DNA from: Thermoleophilia bacterium
Lineage (GTDB): Bacteria; Actinomycetota; Thermoleophilia; RBG-16-64-13
Reading direction: 5' to 3'
Assembly (NCBI GenBank): GCA_027493445.1
Contig: JAOSKU010000001.1
Span: 3,368,822 to 3,432,821 of the forward strand
DNA length: 64,000 nucleotides
In this document: positions 1-8,463 of the stretch, piece by piece
Numbering within the stretch: position 1 is the first letter of the stretch
How the letters are laid out: each line of letters starts with the position of its first letter
Notes under the pieces: model-generated
The model's database searches: none
Seen by the model: only the letters and a program-made list of their open reading frames with translations
Told to the model about the DNA's origin: nothing
Position numbers and translations under genes: made by a program

Positions 1-1
1 T

Positions 2-1174
2 GTGGGCGATCAGCACTCATTCGACGAAGCCACCCTACTTGCGACTGGAGTCTCGCGCCGGCGTTTTCTGAAGTATGCCGGCCTGGGCGCTGCGTCCATA
101 GGTTTGGGTGCAGGGCTCGCTTCGTGTACCACGGGCGCGGAAGAAACCAGCTCGACCGCCGCTACGGCAGGAACAACTTCCACCGCTGCCACCGGGGATA
201 CGACGCAGGCTTCGGGCCTCAGCAGAGTGGGCAAGGAGGACCTTGCCGATCAGGCCGCCGCGACAGGAGCAAAGACGATCGGATATGTTGCCTTGTGCGG
301 CGTTTGTGCGGGTACGGCTCGCATGATCAAGGCCTGCGAAGCGGAGGCCGAACGCCGAGGTTGGGATCTTCAGGTATCCGACACCGGCGGTGATTACAGT
401 AAAGCTCCGGGGGCTTTTGAGACATTCATCCAAGCCGGAGTTGACATTCTCGTGGATTCGGCGATCGATCCGGGAGCTTTGGGGGATTCGGTCTCCAAGG
501 CGAACGCGGCCGGCATCCCGACCTTCATCGAGTCTGCGCCGTGGGCGCCGGGATTCGAGTGCTCCGTGAACCAGAACACCTACGAGATGGGGCAGAAGCA
601 GGCATTGTGGATCGCCTCGCGCCTGCAGGGCGAGGGTAATGTTGCCGTCATCACCTTCGAGCCCATCCAAGTGGTCGCGAGGCGCGAAGCCGTGCTGCGG
701 GCGATCCTGGGCGCTTACCCGGGCATAAACATCATAGAGACTCACACGGTCGACCCGACCAAAGCCATCGACGATGCCCGCAAGGCTGTGGAGACGTGGC
801 TCCTCAAGTATCCGCAAGAGGGTGATATCCAGGCCATCTGGGGAGGATGGGATGACCCGGCCGTGGGGGCGGCGACGGCAGTGGATGCTTCGGGTCGCAA
901 GGACATCTTCGTCATAGGTAACGACGCCGCTCCCGACGTCATCGAGATGATGCGCTCCGGAAGCTCATTCGATGGAGACATTTGGGTCGACTGGGAATCC
1001 ATGGCGGTCGAGCTGTTCCACCAAATGGATCTGGTCGTGCTGGGCCAACCCATTGAGTCTCGTGAGCTATACGTCAATCAGCCTCTTATCAGCCCGCACC
1101 TGGCCAATCTGCCTGCGGCAGGCACGGATCCGGATCCCGCCGGCACCTACTACGTGTGGCCTAACCAGGCGTAG
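2..1174 (+). CDS. Sugar-type ABC transporter substrate-binding lipoprotein (possibly 5'-partial)
   Basis: Extracytoplasmic binding component of an RbsB-like type-1 periplasmic binding protein system. The N-terminus has a twin-arginine motif SRRRFLK (residues 18-24), a hydrophobic stretch and a lipobox LASC with Cys42, then a Thr/Ser/Ala linker to about residue 72, so the protein is probably Tat-exported and lipid-anchored. The rest (about 90-390) has the two-lobe fold pattern of this family, including VIGNDAAPDVIEMM in the C-terminal lobe. The GTG at base 2 gives a sensible signal peptide, but the true start could lie before the window. It is followed after two bases by the ATPase gene, so it is the first gene of a three-gene transporter operon. 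The ligand is unknown; a sugar or small polyol is a family-level guess. Confidence 0.85.
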   Translation: MGDQHSFDEATLLATGVSRRRFLKYAGLGAASIGLGAGLASCTTGAEETSSTAATAGTTSTAATGDTTQASGLSRVGKEDLADQAAATGAKTIGYVALCGVCAGTARMIKACEAEAERRGWDLQVSDTGGDYSKAPGAFETFIQAGVDILVDSAIDPGALGDSVSKANAAGIPTFIESAPWAPGFECSVNQNTYEMGQKQALWIASRLQGEGNVAVITFEPIQVVARREAVLRAILGAYPGINIIETHTVDPTKAIDDARKAVETWLLKYPQEGDIQAIWGGWDDPAVGAATAVDASGRKDIFVIGNDAAPDVIEMMRSGSSFDGDIWVDWESMAVELFHQMDLVVLGQPIESRELYVNQPLISPHLANLPAAGTDPDPAGTYYVWPNQA

Positions 1175-1176
1175 GC

Positions 1177-2709
1177 ATGTCCGCATCACTGAGGGCGCCG
1201 GACCTGAGCCATAGTCCGGCGCCCGGCTCCACCATTCTTCAGATCAACTCGTTGGTCAAGGACTACCCTGGCCAGCGCGCACTGGACAGTGTGGGCCTGA
1301 CTCTCAAAGAGGGCGAGATCCTCGCCTTGCTGGGGCACAACGGAGCCGGCAAATCGACCCTTGTGAAGGTGTTGGCGGGGGCGACCCCGGCGACCTCGGG
1401 TGAGATTCTCTTGGACGGAGTCCCCTTCTCACCTCAAAGCCCTGCCGAAGCTCGGGACGCGGGCATCGGGGTCGTGTATCAGAATGCGCCGATCATAGAC
1501 TCGATGAGCGTGCAGGAGAACCTGGTTCTTGGGTTTCCCTATCCGCGTCGCAAGATAAGGCTCATCGATTGGTCGCAGCTTGGACGCTGGGCTGCTGATC
1601 AGTGGAGCCGGGCGCTTGGCGAGCTCGAGCCACCCAGCCTGACCGCTCTCATGCGTGACCTCGAACCGAGGGATCAGTGGCTGGTCGCCATCGCCCGAAC
1701 CGTTCTTCATTCTCCTCGGGTGCTCGTTCTGGACGAATCAACGGTGGCCTTCACGGGTGAAGAGACCGAGCAGGTGCACGCTACGCTTCGTAGAATGGCC
1801 GGCGAAGGGACTGCCGTCATCTATGTCACCCACAGACTGCACGAGGCTCTGGCCGTTGCGGATCGCGTAACCGTGTTGCGGGACGGAAGGGTGGTGCTCA
1901 CGCAAGAGGCCCGAACGCTCACAAAGGACTCGCTGATCCGGCATCTGGCCGGGGGACGCCGGGAGCTGACCGCCCTGGAGAACGGCCTCAAGGGAGAGGT
2001 TGCGCTGGAGTGCTGCGGCGTCTCCTGCGGGTTGGCGACCAACTTCTCGTTGACCGTTCACCAGGGTGAGATCGTTGGTCTGGCCGGACTGGAGGGATCC
2101 GGGACGAGAGACGTGCTGCGGGCGCTCTTTGGCGTTCTTCCTCTGACGAGCGGTGCTCTCTATGTGCACGGACATAAAGCCCAGTTGAAGGCTCCCCGTG
2201 ACGCCCTGCGCCGCGGTCTGGCGTTCGTGCCCGCCGATCGCGAAGATCAGGCCATCCTCATGCACTCGGTCCGGCACAATGTCTCTTTGCCATCATTGCG
2301 AGAGCTACGAGGGCGCTTTCGATTGCTCGATCAGAGGTCCGAGTACGCTCGCATCCGGAAGCTTGCCGAGCGACTGGGCGTCAAGATGCGTCACATCGAT
2401 CAGAGCCTGGGCACTTTGAGCGGAGGGAACAGGCAGAAGGCGATTCTGGCCAAGTGGCTGCTGACCCAGCCTTCAGTTCTGCTGCTCGAGGAGCCTACTC
2501 AGGCGGTTGACGTCGGCGCGGCCGCAGATATTCGCGGACTCCTGAAGGAACTCGCCACCGAGAACGTGGCCATCCTGCTCGCTACGGGAGACCTCGAGGA
2601 ACTGGTCGACGTATGCGACAGGGTCTTGGTCATGAGCCATGGGAGGATCGTCGAGGAGTTGAACGCGCCCTTGTCGCAAGAGGAGATCCTGGCGGCCTGC
2701 CACTCATGA
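1177..2709 (+). CDS. Sugar ABC transporter ATP-binding protein, tandem NBD (RbsA/MglA type)
   Basis: Cytoplasmic energising subunit of the RbsA/MglA class, 510 aa with two fused nucleotide-binding domains, the usual family length. NBD1 has Walker A GHNGAGKS (53-60) and Walker B VLVLDEST, but its signature loop reads LEPRDQ rather than the usual LSxGQ. NBD2 has the normally degenerate P-loop region GLAGLEGSGT, then signature LSGGNRQ and LLLEEPTQAVDVGA. The degenerate features of NBD2 are typical of the family; the altered NBD1 loop is the odd part. ATG lies two bases after the binding-protein stop, and its own stop overlaps the permease start (ATGA), indicating translational coupling. Confidence 0.9.
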   Translation: MSASLRAPDLSHSPAPGSTILQINSLVKDYPGQRALDSVGLTLKEGEILALLGHNGAGKSTLVKVLAGATPATSGEILLDGVPFSPQSPAEARDAGIGVVYQNAPIIDSMSVQENLVLGFPYPRRKIRLIDWSQLGRWAADQWSRALGELEPPSLTALMRDLEPRDQWLVAIARTVLHSPRVLVLDESTVAFTGEETEQVHATLRRMAGEGTAVIYVTHRLHEALAVADRVTVLRDGRVVLTQEARTLTKDSLIRHLAGGRRELTALENGLKGEVALECCGVSCGLATNFSLTVHQGEIVGLAGLEGSGTRDVLRALFGVLPLTSGALYVHGHKAQLKAPRDALRRGLAFVPADREDQAILMHSVRHNVSLPSLRELRGRFRLLDQRSEYARIRKLAERLGVKMRHIDQSLGTLSGGNRQKAILAKWLLTQPSVLLLEEPTQAVDVGAAADIRGLLKELATENVAILLATGDLEELVDVCDRVLVMSHGRIVEELNAPLSQEEILAACHS

Positions 2710-3730
2710 AGGAACAAGATATGGAAGCTACAAGCGCTCCACCAGCTGACTCCACCAGCGCTAGGCCTCGCCGCCGGCACCTCGAGGGCACCGATCTCAT
2801 GCGCTATGGCACATTGCTTGCCTTGGCGCTTGCGGTCCTGGTCTTCTCAGTCCTGAAACCGCACCAGTTCCCCTCGGTGAACAACGCCGTCATCATCCTC
2901 AAGCAGGGAGCTGTCCTCACGGTGGTTGCCGTCGGGCTCACTGTTGCGCTAATCCTCGGTGACTTCGACCTCTCGATCGGTCCGGTCGCCGGTCTGGCTG
3001 GGGTTCTCGCCGCGGGTTTCATCATCCAGACCGGGCTGGCAACGCCCGCCGCGATAGCCCTTGCTCTCGGTGCCGCGGCGGTGGTGGGCGCGCTGAACGG
3101 CGTCTTCGTCGCTTATATTCGAGTGTCGGCGTTCATAGCTACACTCGGGATGTCCTCGGTCGTGGCTGGTGGCATATTCTGGTACACGGGAGGAGCCCCG
3201 GTCCGAGGCGTCTTCCCGGTCAGCTTCTATGCGCTCGGCCGAGGTAGCTTCCTCGGTGTCCCCGCGCCGGTGCTCATCATGCTGGCATACGCGTTCGTCT
3301 TGTGGGTCCTACTCAATCATACTGCCTTGGGCAGGCACATGAAGGCCGTCGGTGGTAGTTCGGAGGTCGCTCGATTGGCGGGCGTTGCGGTGGCGCGGGT
3401 CCGCATACTCTCCTTCATGATCTCCGCTGTCAGCGCCGGGCTGGCCGGAGTGCTCCTTGCGGCCACCCTAGGGCTCGGGCACCCTCAGGCAGGTGACGGC
3501 CTTCTCCTGGACGCCTTCGCAGCCGCCTTCTTGGGCGCCGTGACCTTCCGTCGGGGGAGTTCAACATCGCGGGGACGGTGGTGGCGGTAATCCTTGTTAG
3601 CGTCGTGACGAACGGTCTCACCATGGCCGGTTCCCCCGTTTTCATACAGCAGATGCTAAAAGGAGGGATTCTCTTGGCCGCCGTCAGCATGCAGAGTCTG
3701 GATCGATTGAGGGTTCTCAAACGACGGTAG
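2706..3730 (+). CDS. Sugar ABC transporter permease (RbsC-like), frameshifted near its 3' end
   Basis: Multi-pass inner-membrane permease of the RbsC/BPD_transp_2 family. The ATG at 2706 overlaps the ATPase stop. The hydrophobic segments and the GDFDLSIGPVAGLAGVLAAG motif are typical. In the starting frame the protein ends at 3590 with an unrelated tail after FLGAVTFRR. Adding one G to the G5 run at 3553-3557 restores GEFNIAGTVVAVILVSVVTNG and a normal C-terminus ending at the TAG at 3728-3730. That continuation matches what is expected after the FLGA-TFRRG motif. The break is therefore a one-base loss in a homopolymer, either a consensus error or a very recent mutation. The restored length (about 340 aa) is normal. 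Confidence 0.8.
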
Positions 3731-4191
3731 TCCGGAAACCCGGGGTGTTTTCCGTGGGATCCTCTCAGCATCGGCGTGCGGGGCCTGATGGAGTGGAGAC
3801 GAGGTAGGCCGGGCGCTTGTGCACCGCAGCCGGCCGGGCAGCGGCTCGCGCCAAAGCGGGGGACCGGAATCCGCTTTCCTATGCGCGTGGCTATCAGGAG
3901 GTTCAAGGCGCAGTCATCGAGCGCCGCCTGCGGGAGGTGGACCGCTCCCAGCACGCGCACCCGGGGATGGGTGGTCAGGTGGTGGGCGTGCCGGCGCACC
4001 TTCTTGTGACGGCCCAAGTGACGGCGTACCCGGGAGCTCAGGGCGCGGCGAGCGCTCCCGATGTAGACGTACCAGCCGGGCGGCAGACGGTGGCGATCCA
4101 GATGGCCGATCTCAAGATCGAGGTGGACCTCCACGTGCAAGCGGAGCACGTACAGCCCGCCGTCGGCGGGGGTTGCAGGGTGTGCGGGCAC
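3430..4191 (-). CDS. DUF123 / GIY-YIG nuclease-like protein, 3' end uncertain
   Basis: Residues about 10-125 resemble the DUF123 branch of the GIY-YIG superfamily: GGLYVLRLHV near the start, LPPGWYVYIGSARRALSSRVRRHLG in the middle and RIGKRIPVPRFGASRC at the end. Members are about 140-aa cytoplasmic proteins of uncertain role related to Uri-type endonucleases. Here the open frame continues for another 100 or so residues without family character and runs antisense into the permease gene. A one-base slip near 3810-3850 would give a stop at 3765-3767 and a normal length, leaving the two genes convergent. The true end is therefore probably about 3765. The gene stands alone between convergent neighbours. 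Confidence 0.6.
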   Translation of the reverse strand: MPAHPATPADGGLYVLRLHVEVHLDLEIGHLDRHRLPPGWYVYIGSARRALSSRVRRHLGRHKKVRRHAHHLTTHPRVRVLGAVHLPQAALDDCALNLLIATRIGKRIPVPRFGASRCPAGCGAQAPGLPRLHSIRPRTPMLRGSHGKHPGFPDYRRLRTLNRSRLCMLTAAKRIPPFSICCMKTGEPAMVRPFVTTLTRITATTVPAMLNSPDGRSRRPRRRLRRRPGEGRHLPEGARALGWPQGALRPARR

Positions 4192-4398
4192 TCGGGTTAT
4201 CCCGAGGGCGGGGTGAGGGACACGTTCGGACGTGCAGGCGTACGGACGAATGGCACTCGGAGGCTAGTCGGAGAGCGCCAACGGGCGTCACGTGGACCCG
4301 CCGCCGAGCCTCCTCCGGTGCTCACGTCGGCGCCTGCCCGATCCGAACGAGAACCTGGTCGGACTGCGGCGCCGGTGGAGGTAGGCCGGCCCAGCTGA

Positions 4399-5199
4399 TC
4401 ACGGCTGGGTCGAGCCCAGGATCTCGATCTCGGTCTCGACCTGGGGCAGTGCCGGGCTTTCGGCGGTCACCCAGGCGGTGACGTCGTAGATGTCAGGTTC
4501 GAGGCTCAGCTCGTCGTTCAGGCTGATGGCGCGCGTCTCGCCCGGAGCGAGTGCGATCTCCTGCAGGGCTTGGGTAAACACCTTGCCCTCGCTCCAGCGG
4601 TAGGCCTCCGCGCCGTTCCGGCGCAGAACGACCTCGCCCAGCTGCCCGTCGTTGAAACGCAGGGTGAGTGGGGTGGAGAGAGCGTTGGTCACGTCGAGGA
4701 GCCACGCCACGTTGCCGGGCGAGCGCAGGGGATCGGGAGCGTAGGCCAGACGCACGCGGATGCCGGCGGTTTCTCTGACAGCGACGTTCTGGAGCACCTT
4801 GGTTACAGCTAGGCCGCCGGCGGAGCGGACGCCTTCGAGGGTGATCAGAAAGTCGCTCCAGATGACGTCGGCGAAGCCGGGCTGGTTCGGGCGGCTCAGG
4901 CCCACGACCATCCCTGTGTCCAAGCCGCTCAGGCGCAGGGCGGGCTCGGCGCACTGGGGCGGATACGACTCGGCCAGTCCGCTGCACAGTCGCATGTCGT
5001 CCCCGGACGCCAGGATATTTCCCTGGACCCGCATGGTCTCGCCTTCGGGGGCGGCCAGGGCCTGCTCGACCGTCAGCACGGGCCTGGAGTCGTCTTGCGA
5101 CCCGTCGGGCAGGGCGCTGCCGCAGGAGGCGGCGAGGGCGGCGGCCAGAACTAGGGCGAAGGGGAGGGCCAGCCTGCTGGTGGCAGTGGAAGCCATCAT
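4399..5199 (-). CDS. Lipoprotein with C-terminal BsuPI-type proteinase-inhibitor domain
   Basis: Exported lipoprotein of 266 aa. The N-terminus has a basic start, a hydrophobic run and the lipobox LAASC (Cys at about 26). Residues about 40-110 (VLTVEQALAAPEGETMRVQGN onward) look like a small OB-like domain that also contains RLCSGLAESYPPQCAEPAL. The C-terminal part (about 155-245: LTLRFNDGQ, YRWSEGKVFTQAL, LAPGET) matches the pattern of the BsuPI intracellular proteinase inhibitor domain, here on an extracytoplasmic protein. The RBS GGAGAC precedes the ATG. It is a monocistronic-looking gene divergent from the nitroreductase. Its target is unknown. Confidence 0.7.
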   Translation of the reverse strand: MMASTATSRLALPFALVLAAALAASCGSALPDGSQDDSRPVLTVEQALAAPEGETMRVQGNILASGDDMRLCSGLAESYPPQCAEPALRLSGLDTGMVVGLSRPNQPGFADVIWSDFLITLEGVRSAGGLAVTKVLQNVAVRETAGIRVRLAYAPDPLRSPGNVAWLLDVTNALSTPLTLRFNDGQLGEVVLRRNGAEAYRWSEGKVFTQALQEIALAPGETRAISLNDELSLEPDIYDVTAWVTAESPALPQVETEIEILGSTQP

Positions 5200-5316
5200 C
5201 TCGGTCTCCTGTTACGGATTGCGTTCTTCATTCTGTTCGATACCCTAGAAGGGTCAGGGGAATCCCCGCGCTTGGGCGATTCCGAAGAAGCTCGCACACG
5301 TCTTGAGGAGGACGTC

Positions 5317-5910
5317 ATGATCGACTCGCAGTCGTTCGCCCAGCTTGTCCGTAGAGGGCGTAGCTACCGCCGTTTCAATGAGACGGAGGTCGTGGACGTC
5401 GCTATCCTGCGCGATCTCGTCGACCTGGCCCGTGTCACCCCGTCCGCCGCCAACCTGCAGCCGCTCGCCTATGTCCTGATCACCGACGCGGAGACAAGGG
5501 CGCGGGTGTTCCCGTGCCTGAAGTGGGCGGGGAGGCTCAAGGACTGGGGTGGCCCGGCGCCCGGCGAGCGCCCTTCGGCCTATATCGTTGTGCTGGGCGA
5601 CACCCAAATCGCCGGCGAGATCAACTGCGATCACGGCATCGCGGCGCAGACTATCCTCCTGGGGGCGCTGACTCGTGGCCTCGGGGGCTGCATGATGACC
5701 GGCATGGACAGGGAGGCGTTGCGCGAGGTGCTCGATCTGTCCGACCGGTACCGAATCCTCATGGTGCTCTGCATTGGCAAGCCGGCGGAACAGGTGGTGC
5801 TCGAGCCGCTGGGCGGCGACGGCGACGTGGCCTACTGGCGAGACGCGGAGAACGTCCACCACGTGCCCAAGCGGGCGCTCGAGGACATCATCGTACCGCC
5901 GGGCGCATAG
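5317..5910 (+). CDS. Nitroreductase-family FMN oxidoreductase
   Basis: A cytoplasmic flavoprotein of the nitroreductase superfamily, about 197 aa. It has the N-terminal FMN-phosphate motif RRGRSYRRF, the ARVTPSAANLQPLAYVLI segment and the later DHGIAAQTILLGALTRGLGGCMM helix typical of the fold. Such enzymes reduce nitro groups, quinones or enones with NAD(P)H; the substrate cannot be read from sequence. An in-frame start exists at 5272, but ATG 5317 has a clear GAGGAG ribosome site about 6 bases upstream and gives the usual N-terminus. It is divergent from the lipoprotein gene and convergent with the thioredoxin reductase fusion. Confidence 0.85.
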   Translation: MIDSQSFAQLVRRGRSYRRFNETEVVDVAILRDLVDLARVTPSAANLQPLAYVLITDAETRARVFPCLKWAGRLKDWGGPAPGERPSAYIVVLGDTQIAGEINCDHGIAAQTILLGALTRGLGGCMMTGMDREALREVLDLSDRYRILMVLCIGKPAEQVVLEPLGGDGDVAYWRDAENVHHVPKRALEDIIVPPGA

Positions 5911-5991
5911 GCGAGTGTCGCCGGGCGCGTAGGCGCGCGCGGAGTCTCCTTCGAGCCGCTGCCTTCTTGAACTCCACCGACCCCATCGACT

Positions 5992-7173
5992 TCAGACCTG
6001 TTTGACCAGGTACTCGAAGGCGCCCAGGGCGGCCCGGGCTCCCTGGCCGGCCGCCATGATGATCTGCTTGTCGTGGGTGTCGATGGCGTCGCCCGCCGCG
6101 AAGATGCCGGGCACGCCGGTCTGGCCGTGAGCGTCGACCTTGATCTCGCCTCGCTCGTTGCAGTCGAGCAGGTCCAGGGCGAGATCGGTGTTGGGGTACA
6201 AGCCGACCTCGATGAAAACGCCGTCAACCGGCAGGGTGCGGGAAGTGCCCGTCTTCGTGCTCTTGACCACCAGGCCGGTGACCTTGTCGCTGCCCCGGAT
6301 GTCTACCGGTTCATGGTACTTCAACACCTCGGTGGCCGACATTGAGACCTTGTCCTGGAGGACGTGGTCCCCCGTCCAGTCATCGCGGCTGATGAGCGTC
6401 ACCCTGCGGGCCACCCCGTCCATCTCGATTGCGGCCTCCAGACCGGAGTTGCCGCCGCCCACGATGGCGATGTCGAGGCCCCGGAAGAGGGGGCCGTCGC
6501 AGGTGGAGCAATAGACGACGCCTTTGCCGGTGAGCTCCTTCTCCCCGGGGATGTTGAGATGGCGCTTCTGGGCTCCCGTGGCGATGATCACGCAGCGGCC
6601 GCAGACGTCGCGGCCCGAGGCGGTCTTCAGGATACGGATGCGCTGGTCGACGGAGATGGCGGTGACCCGCTCGCCGATGAGCTGGTCGATCCGGTACTCC
6701 CGAACCTGCTCGTAGAGCCGCTCGATCAGGTCGGGGCCCTTGACCACTCCCAGCCCGGGATAGTTGGCCACCTCGTGGGTTGTCCCCACCTGGCCGCCCA
6801 CGTCGAGAGCGACCAGGACCGTGGAGAGGTTCTTGCGGGCGGCGTAGAGGGAGGCCACCAGGCCGGCCGGGCCCGCCCCGATGACGGCCACGTCGTAGAT
6901 GGTGGTGAGCTCCCGCACGGCCAGGCCCAGACGCCGGTCGAGCTCACCACTAGCGTTGAGACCGGCCAGGGCGTCGTAGCCCCCGATGCTCTCACCGTTG
7001 ATGAAGACCTGGGGCACCGTGCGCATGCCCGAACGCTCAATCATCTCCTGTTCGCGGGCGAGATCCCCGCCGACATCAAGCTCGCGATAAGCGAGCCCCT
7101 TTGTCCTCAAGAGCGCCTTGGCCTTGGCGCAGTAGGGACACCATTCCTTGGTGTAGATCTCGATGTCGGTCAT
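5992..7173 (-). CDS. Glutaredoxin-thioredoxin reductase fusion protein
   Basis: A 393-aa cytoplasmic protein joining two redox modules. Residues 1-80 are a glutaredoxin-like domain with the dithiol site CPYC (12-15) and the cis-proline motif TVPQVF. Residues about 90-393 are an FAD/NADPH thioredoxin reductase with GAGPAG (99-104), the redox pair CSTCDG (222-227), a second GGGNSGLEAA nucleotide site and the C-terminal FAD motif GIFAAGDAIDT. In standard TrxR the partner thioredoxin or glutaredoxin is a separate protein; here electrons could pass from NADPH through FAD and CSTC to the fused CPYC. It is the last gene of a minus-strand group with the ATPase gene upstream (45-bp gap). Confidence 0.92.
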   Translation of the reverse strand: MTDIEIYTKEWCPYCAKAKALLRTKGLAYRELDVGGDLAREQEMIERSGMRTVPQVFINGESIGGYDALAGLNASGELDRRLGLAVRELTTIYDVAVIGAGPAGLVASLYAARKNLSTVLVALDVGGQVGTTHEVANYPGLGVVKGPDLIERLYEQVREYRIDQLIGERVTAISVDQRIRILKTASGRDVCGRCVIIATGAQKRHLNIPGEKELTGKGVVYCSTCDGPLFRGLDIAIVGGGNSGLEAAIEMDGVARRVTLISRDDWTGDHVLQDKVSMSATEVLKYHEPVDIRGSDKVTGLVVKSTKTGTSRTLPVDGVFIEVGLYPNTDLALDLLDCNERGEIKVDAHGQTGVPGIFAAGDAIDTHDKQIIMAAGQGARAALGAFEYLVKQV

Positions 7174-7218
7174 CAGCGGCCTCCCCGTGGTGTGCCTTGC
7201 GGCACCGATCCGCGTGAC

Positions 7219-8313
7219 TCAGTCCGGCTCAACCGAAGCGAAGATACCCGATCCGCGGTCGAAGACCAGGGGTAGGGTCCCCAGCCATCCCGTGCGTCGG
7301 TTCGTGTGCACCCGAAGGCTGATCCGGGAGAGCATCCCATCGGGTGCCGTGGACCCGGGCGTGAGAGCCAGGTGGGTTTCGGTGCCGCTCACCGGCGCCC
7401 CCGCAGAGGTGGTCGTCACGAGGCCGGGAGCGGAGATCCGGCGCAGTGTCTCGCCCAGCCGGGTGGCGACCTCGTGAGGATCGGTCTCTCCGGCGAGCGC
7501 CGTAAGCCTCTGGAGATCGTCGACCAGCAGCAGGGGGGTGACGGCCTGCCGTTCCTCCAGCCGGCGAAGCCGGGTGCGCATGTCGCACAGGAACCCGTCC
7601 AGTCCACCGGCACCGGCCGGTGCCGCGTCCAGAAGAGTCAGGAACGGGAGCACGAACCTCTGCAGGCATCGATCGATCAGGGTGAGGGAGGGGAGCCGGT
7701 TGGCGTCGATGTCTCGGGCCCGTAGATCGGCCAGCGCGAGGGTAGGATGGTCGTCCACGACGCGGCTGAGGGTGCTGACTAACCGCTCCCAGACACCACG
7801 GCCACCCCCCCTCAGGCTGTAGTAAACGACAGGGCGGCCCGAGAGGACGGCCTCCCAGGCGATGGCTTGGAGCAAGGCGCTCTTGCCAGCCGCGGGAGGC
7901 CCGGCGATCAGGTGGAGACCACGGTCGAAGCCGCCGCCCAGCCGCCTGTCGAGCTGCGGCAGACCACTTGGTACGAGGCGAGGCCCGCGGGCCCGTTCCT
8001 CGAGGAAGGCGGCAAGGAACCGGCTGGGTTGGCCGTGGGCCGGCAGTGACGGACCGGTGACCGTCGCCGGCGGGTCTCCTGCGCCGGCACGTCCCCGCGT
8101 CTCGGCGGCCAGCGAGTCAGCGAGCCGGCGGAATTCCTCTTCGAAAGGCTGGCGGGAGGAGAGCCACTCTCCGTGGCGGCTGCGTAGCTGACCTTGGTCC
8201 GATTCCCGGTGCCGCAGCGTGCGAGCGATGACGTCGTCAATGAAGTCGCCCAGGTCACGCTCCTCGGGGGAGGCTGCCTGTTCGAGAGTCGGAGAACTCG
8301 GTTCGTCGCTCAC
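7219..8313 (-). CDS. RecA/DnaB-fold P-loop ATPase of unknown role
   Basis: A 364-aa protein. The first about 100 residues are charged and poorly structured. From residue 115 it has a RecA-like core: SGLPQLDRRLGGGFDRGLHLIAG, Walker A GPPAAGKS (138-145) and a Walker B-like stretch TPLLLVDDLQRL. The layout (GLPxLDxxLGGG before the P-loop) is that of DnaB helicase C-terminal and KaiC/RadA-like ATPases. It lacks a recognisable DnaB N-terminal domain and is short for a replicative helicase, so it may be a plasmid- or phage-derived helicase remnant, or a regulatory ATPase. Its neighbours (ctaB, TrxR fusion) do not explain it. Confidence 0.65.
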   Translation of the reverse strand: MSDEPSSPTLEQAASPEERDLGDFIDDVIARTLRHRESDQGQLRSRHGEWLSSRQPFEEEFRRLADSLAAETRGRAGAGDPPATVTGPSLPAHGQPSRFLAAFLEERARGPRLVPSGLPQLDRRLGGGFDRGLHLIAGPPAAGKSALLQAIAWEAVLSGRPVVYYSLRGGGRGVWERLVSTLSRVVDDHPTLALADLRARDIDANRLPSLTLIDRCLQRFVLPFLTLLDAAPAGAGGLDGFLCDMRTRLRRLEERQAVTPLLLVDDLQRLTALAGETDPHEVATRLGETLRRISAPGLVTTTSAGAPVSGTETHLALTPGSTAPDGMLSRISLRVHTNRRTGWLGTLPLVFDRGSGIFASVEPD

Positions 8314-8463
8314 ATGCGCACCTGTGGATCCCGGCCGTCCCTCGTCTGGAAGGCACCGGCGGTTGTTGTGCTCCCTAAAGGTACGCGGAGGCCGGTGATT
8401 CTCCTTCCGGGGTCGGCGGGAAGGCGCCCTCGAATCGCCTGGCCGCGAATCGTGCGCTGTGCG

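Noticed and set aside
3553..3730. Treating the first permease and other frame-broken genes as true pseudogenes
   Set aside because: All breaks are single-base changes, nearly all in homopolymer runs, with perfect family sequence continuing in the next frame; sequencing error is the simpler explanation.
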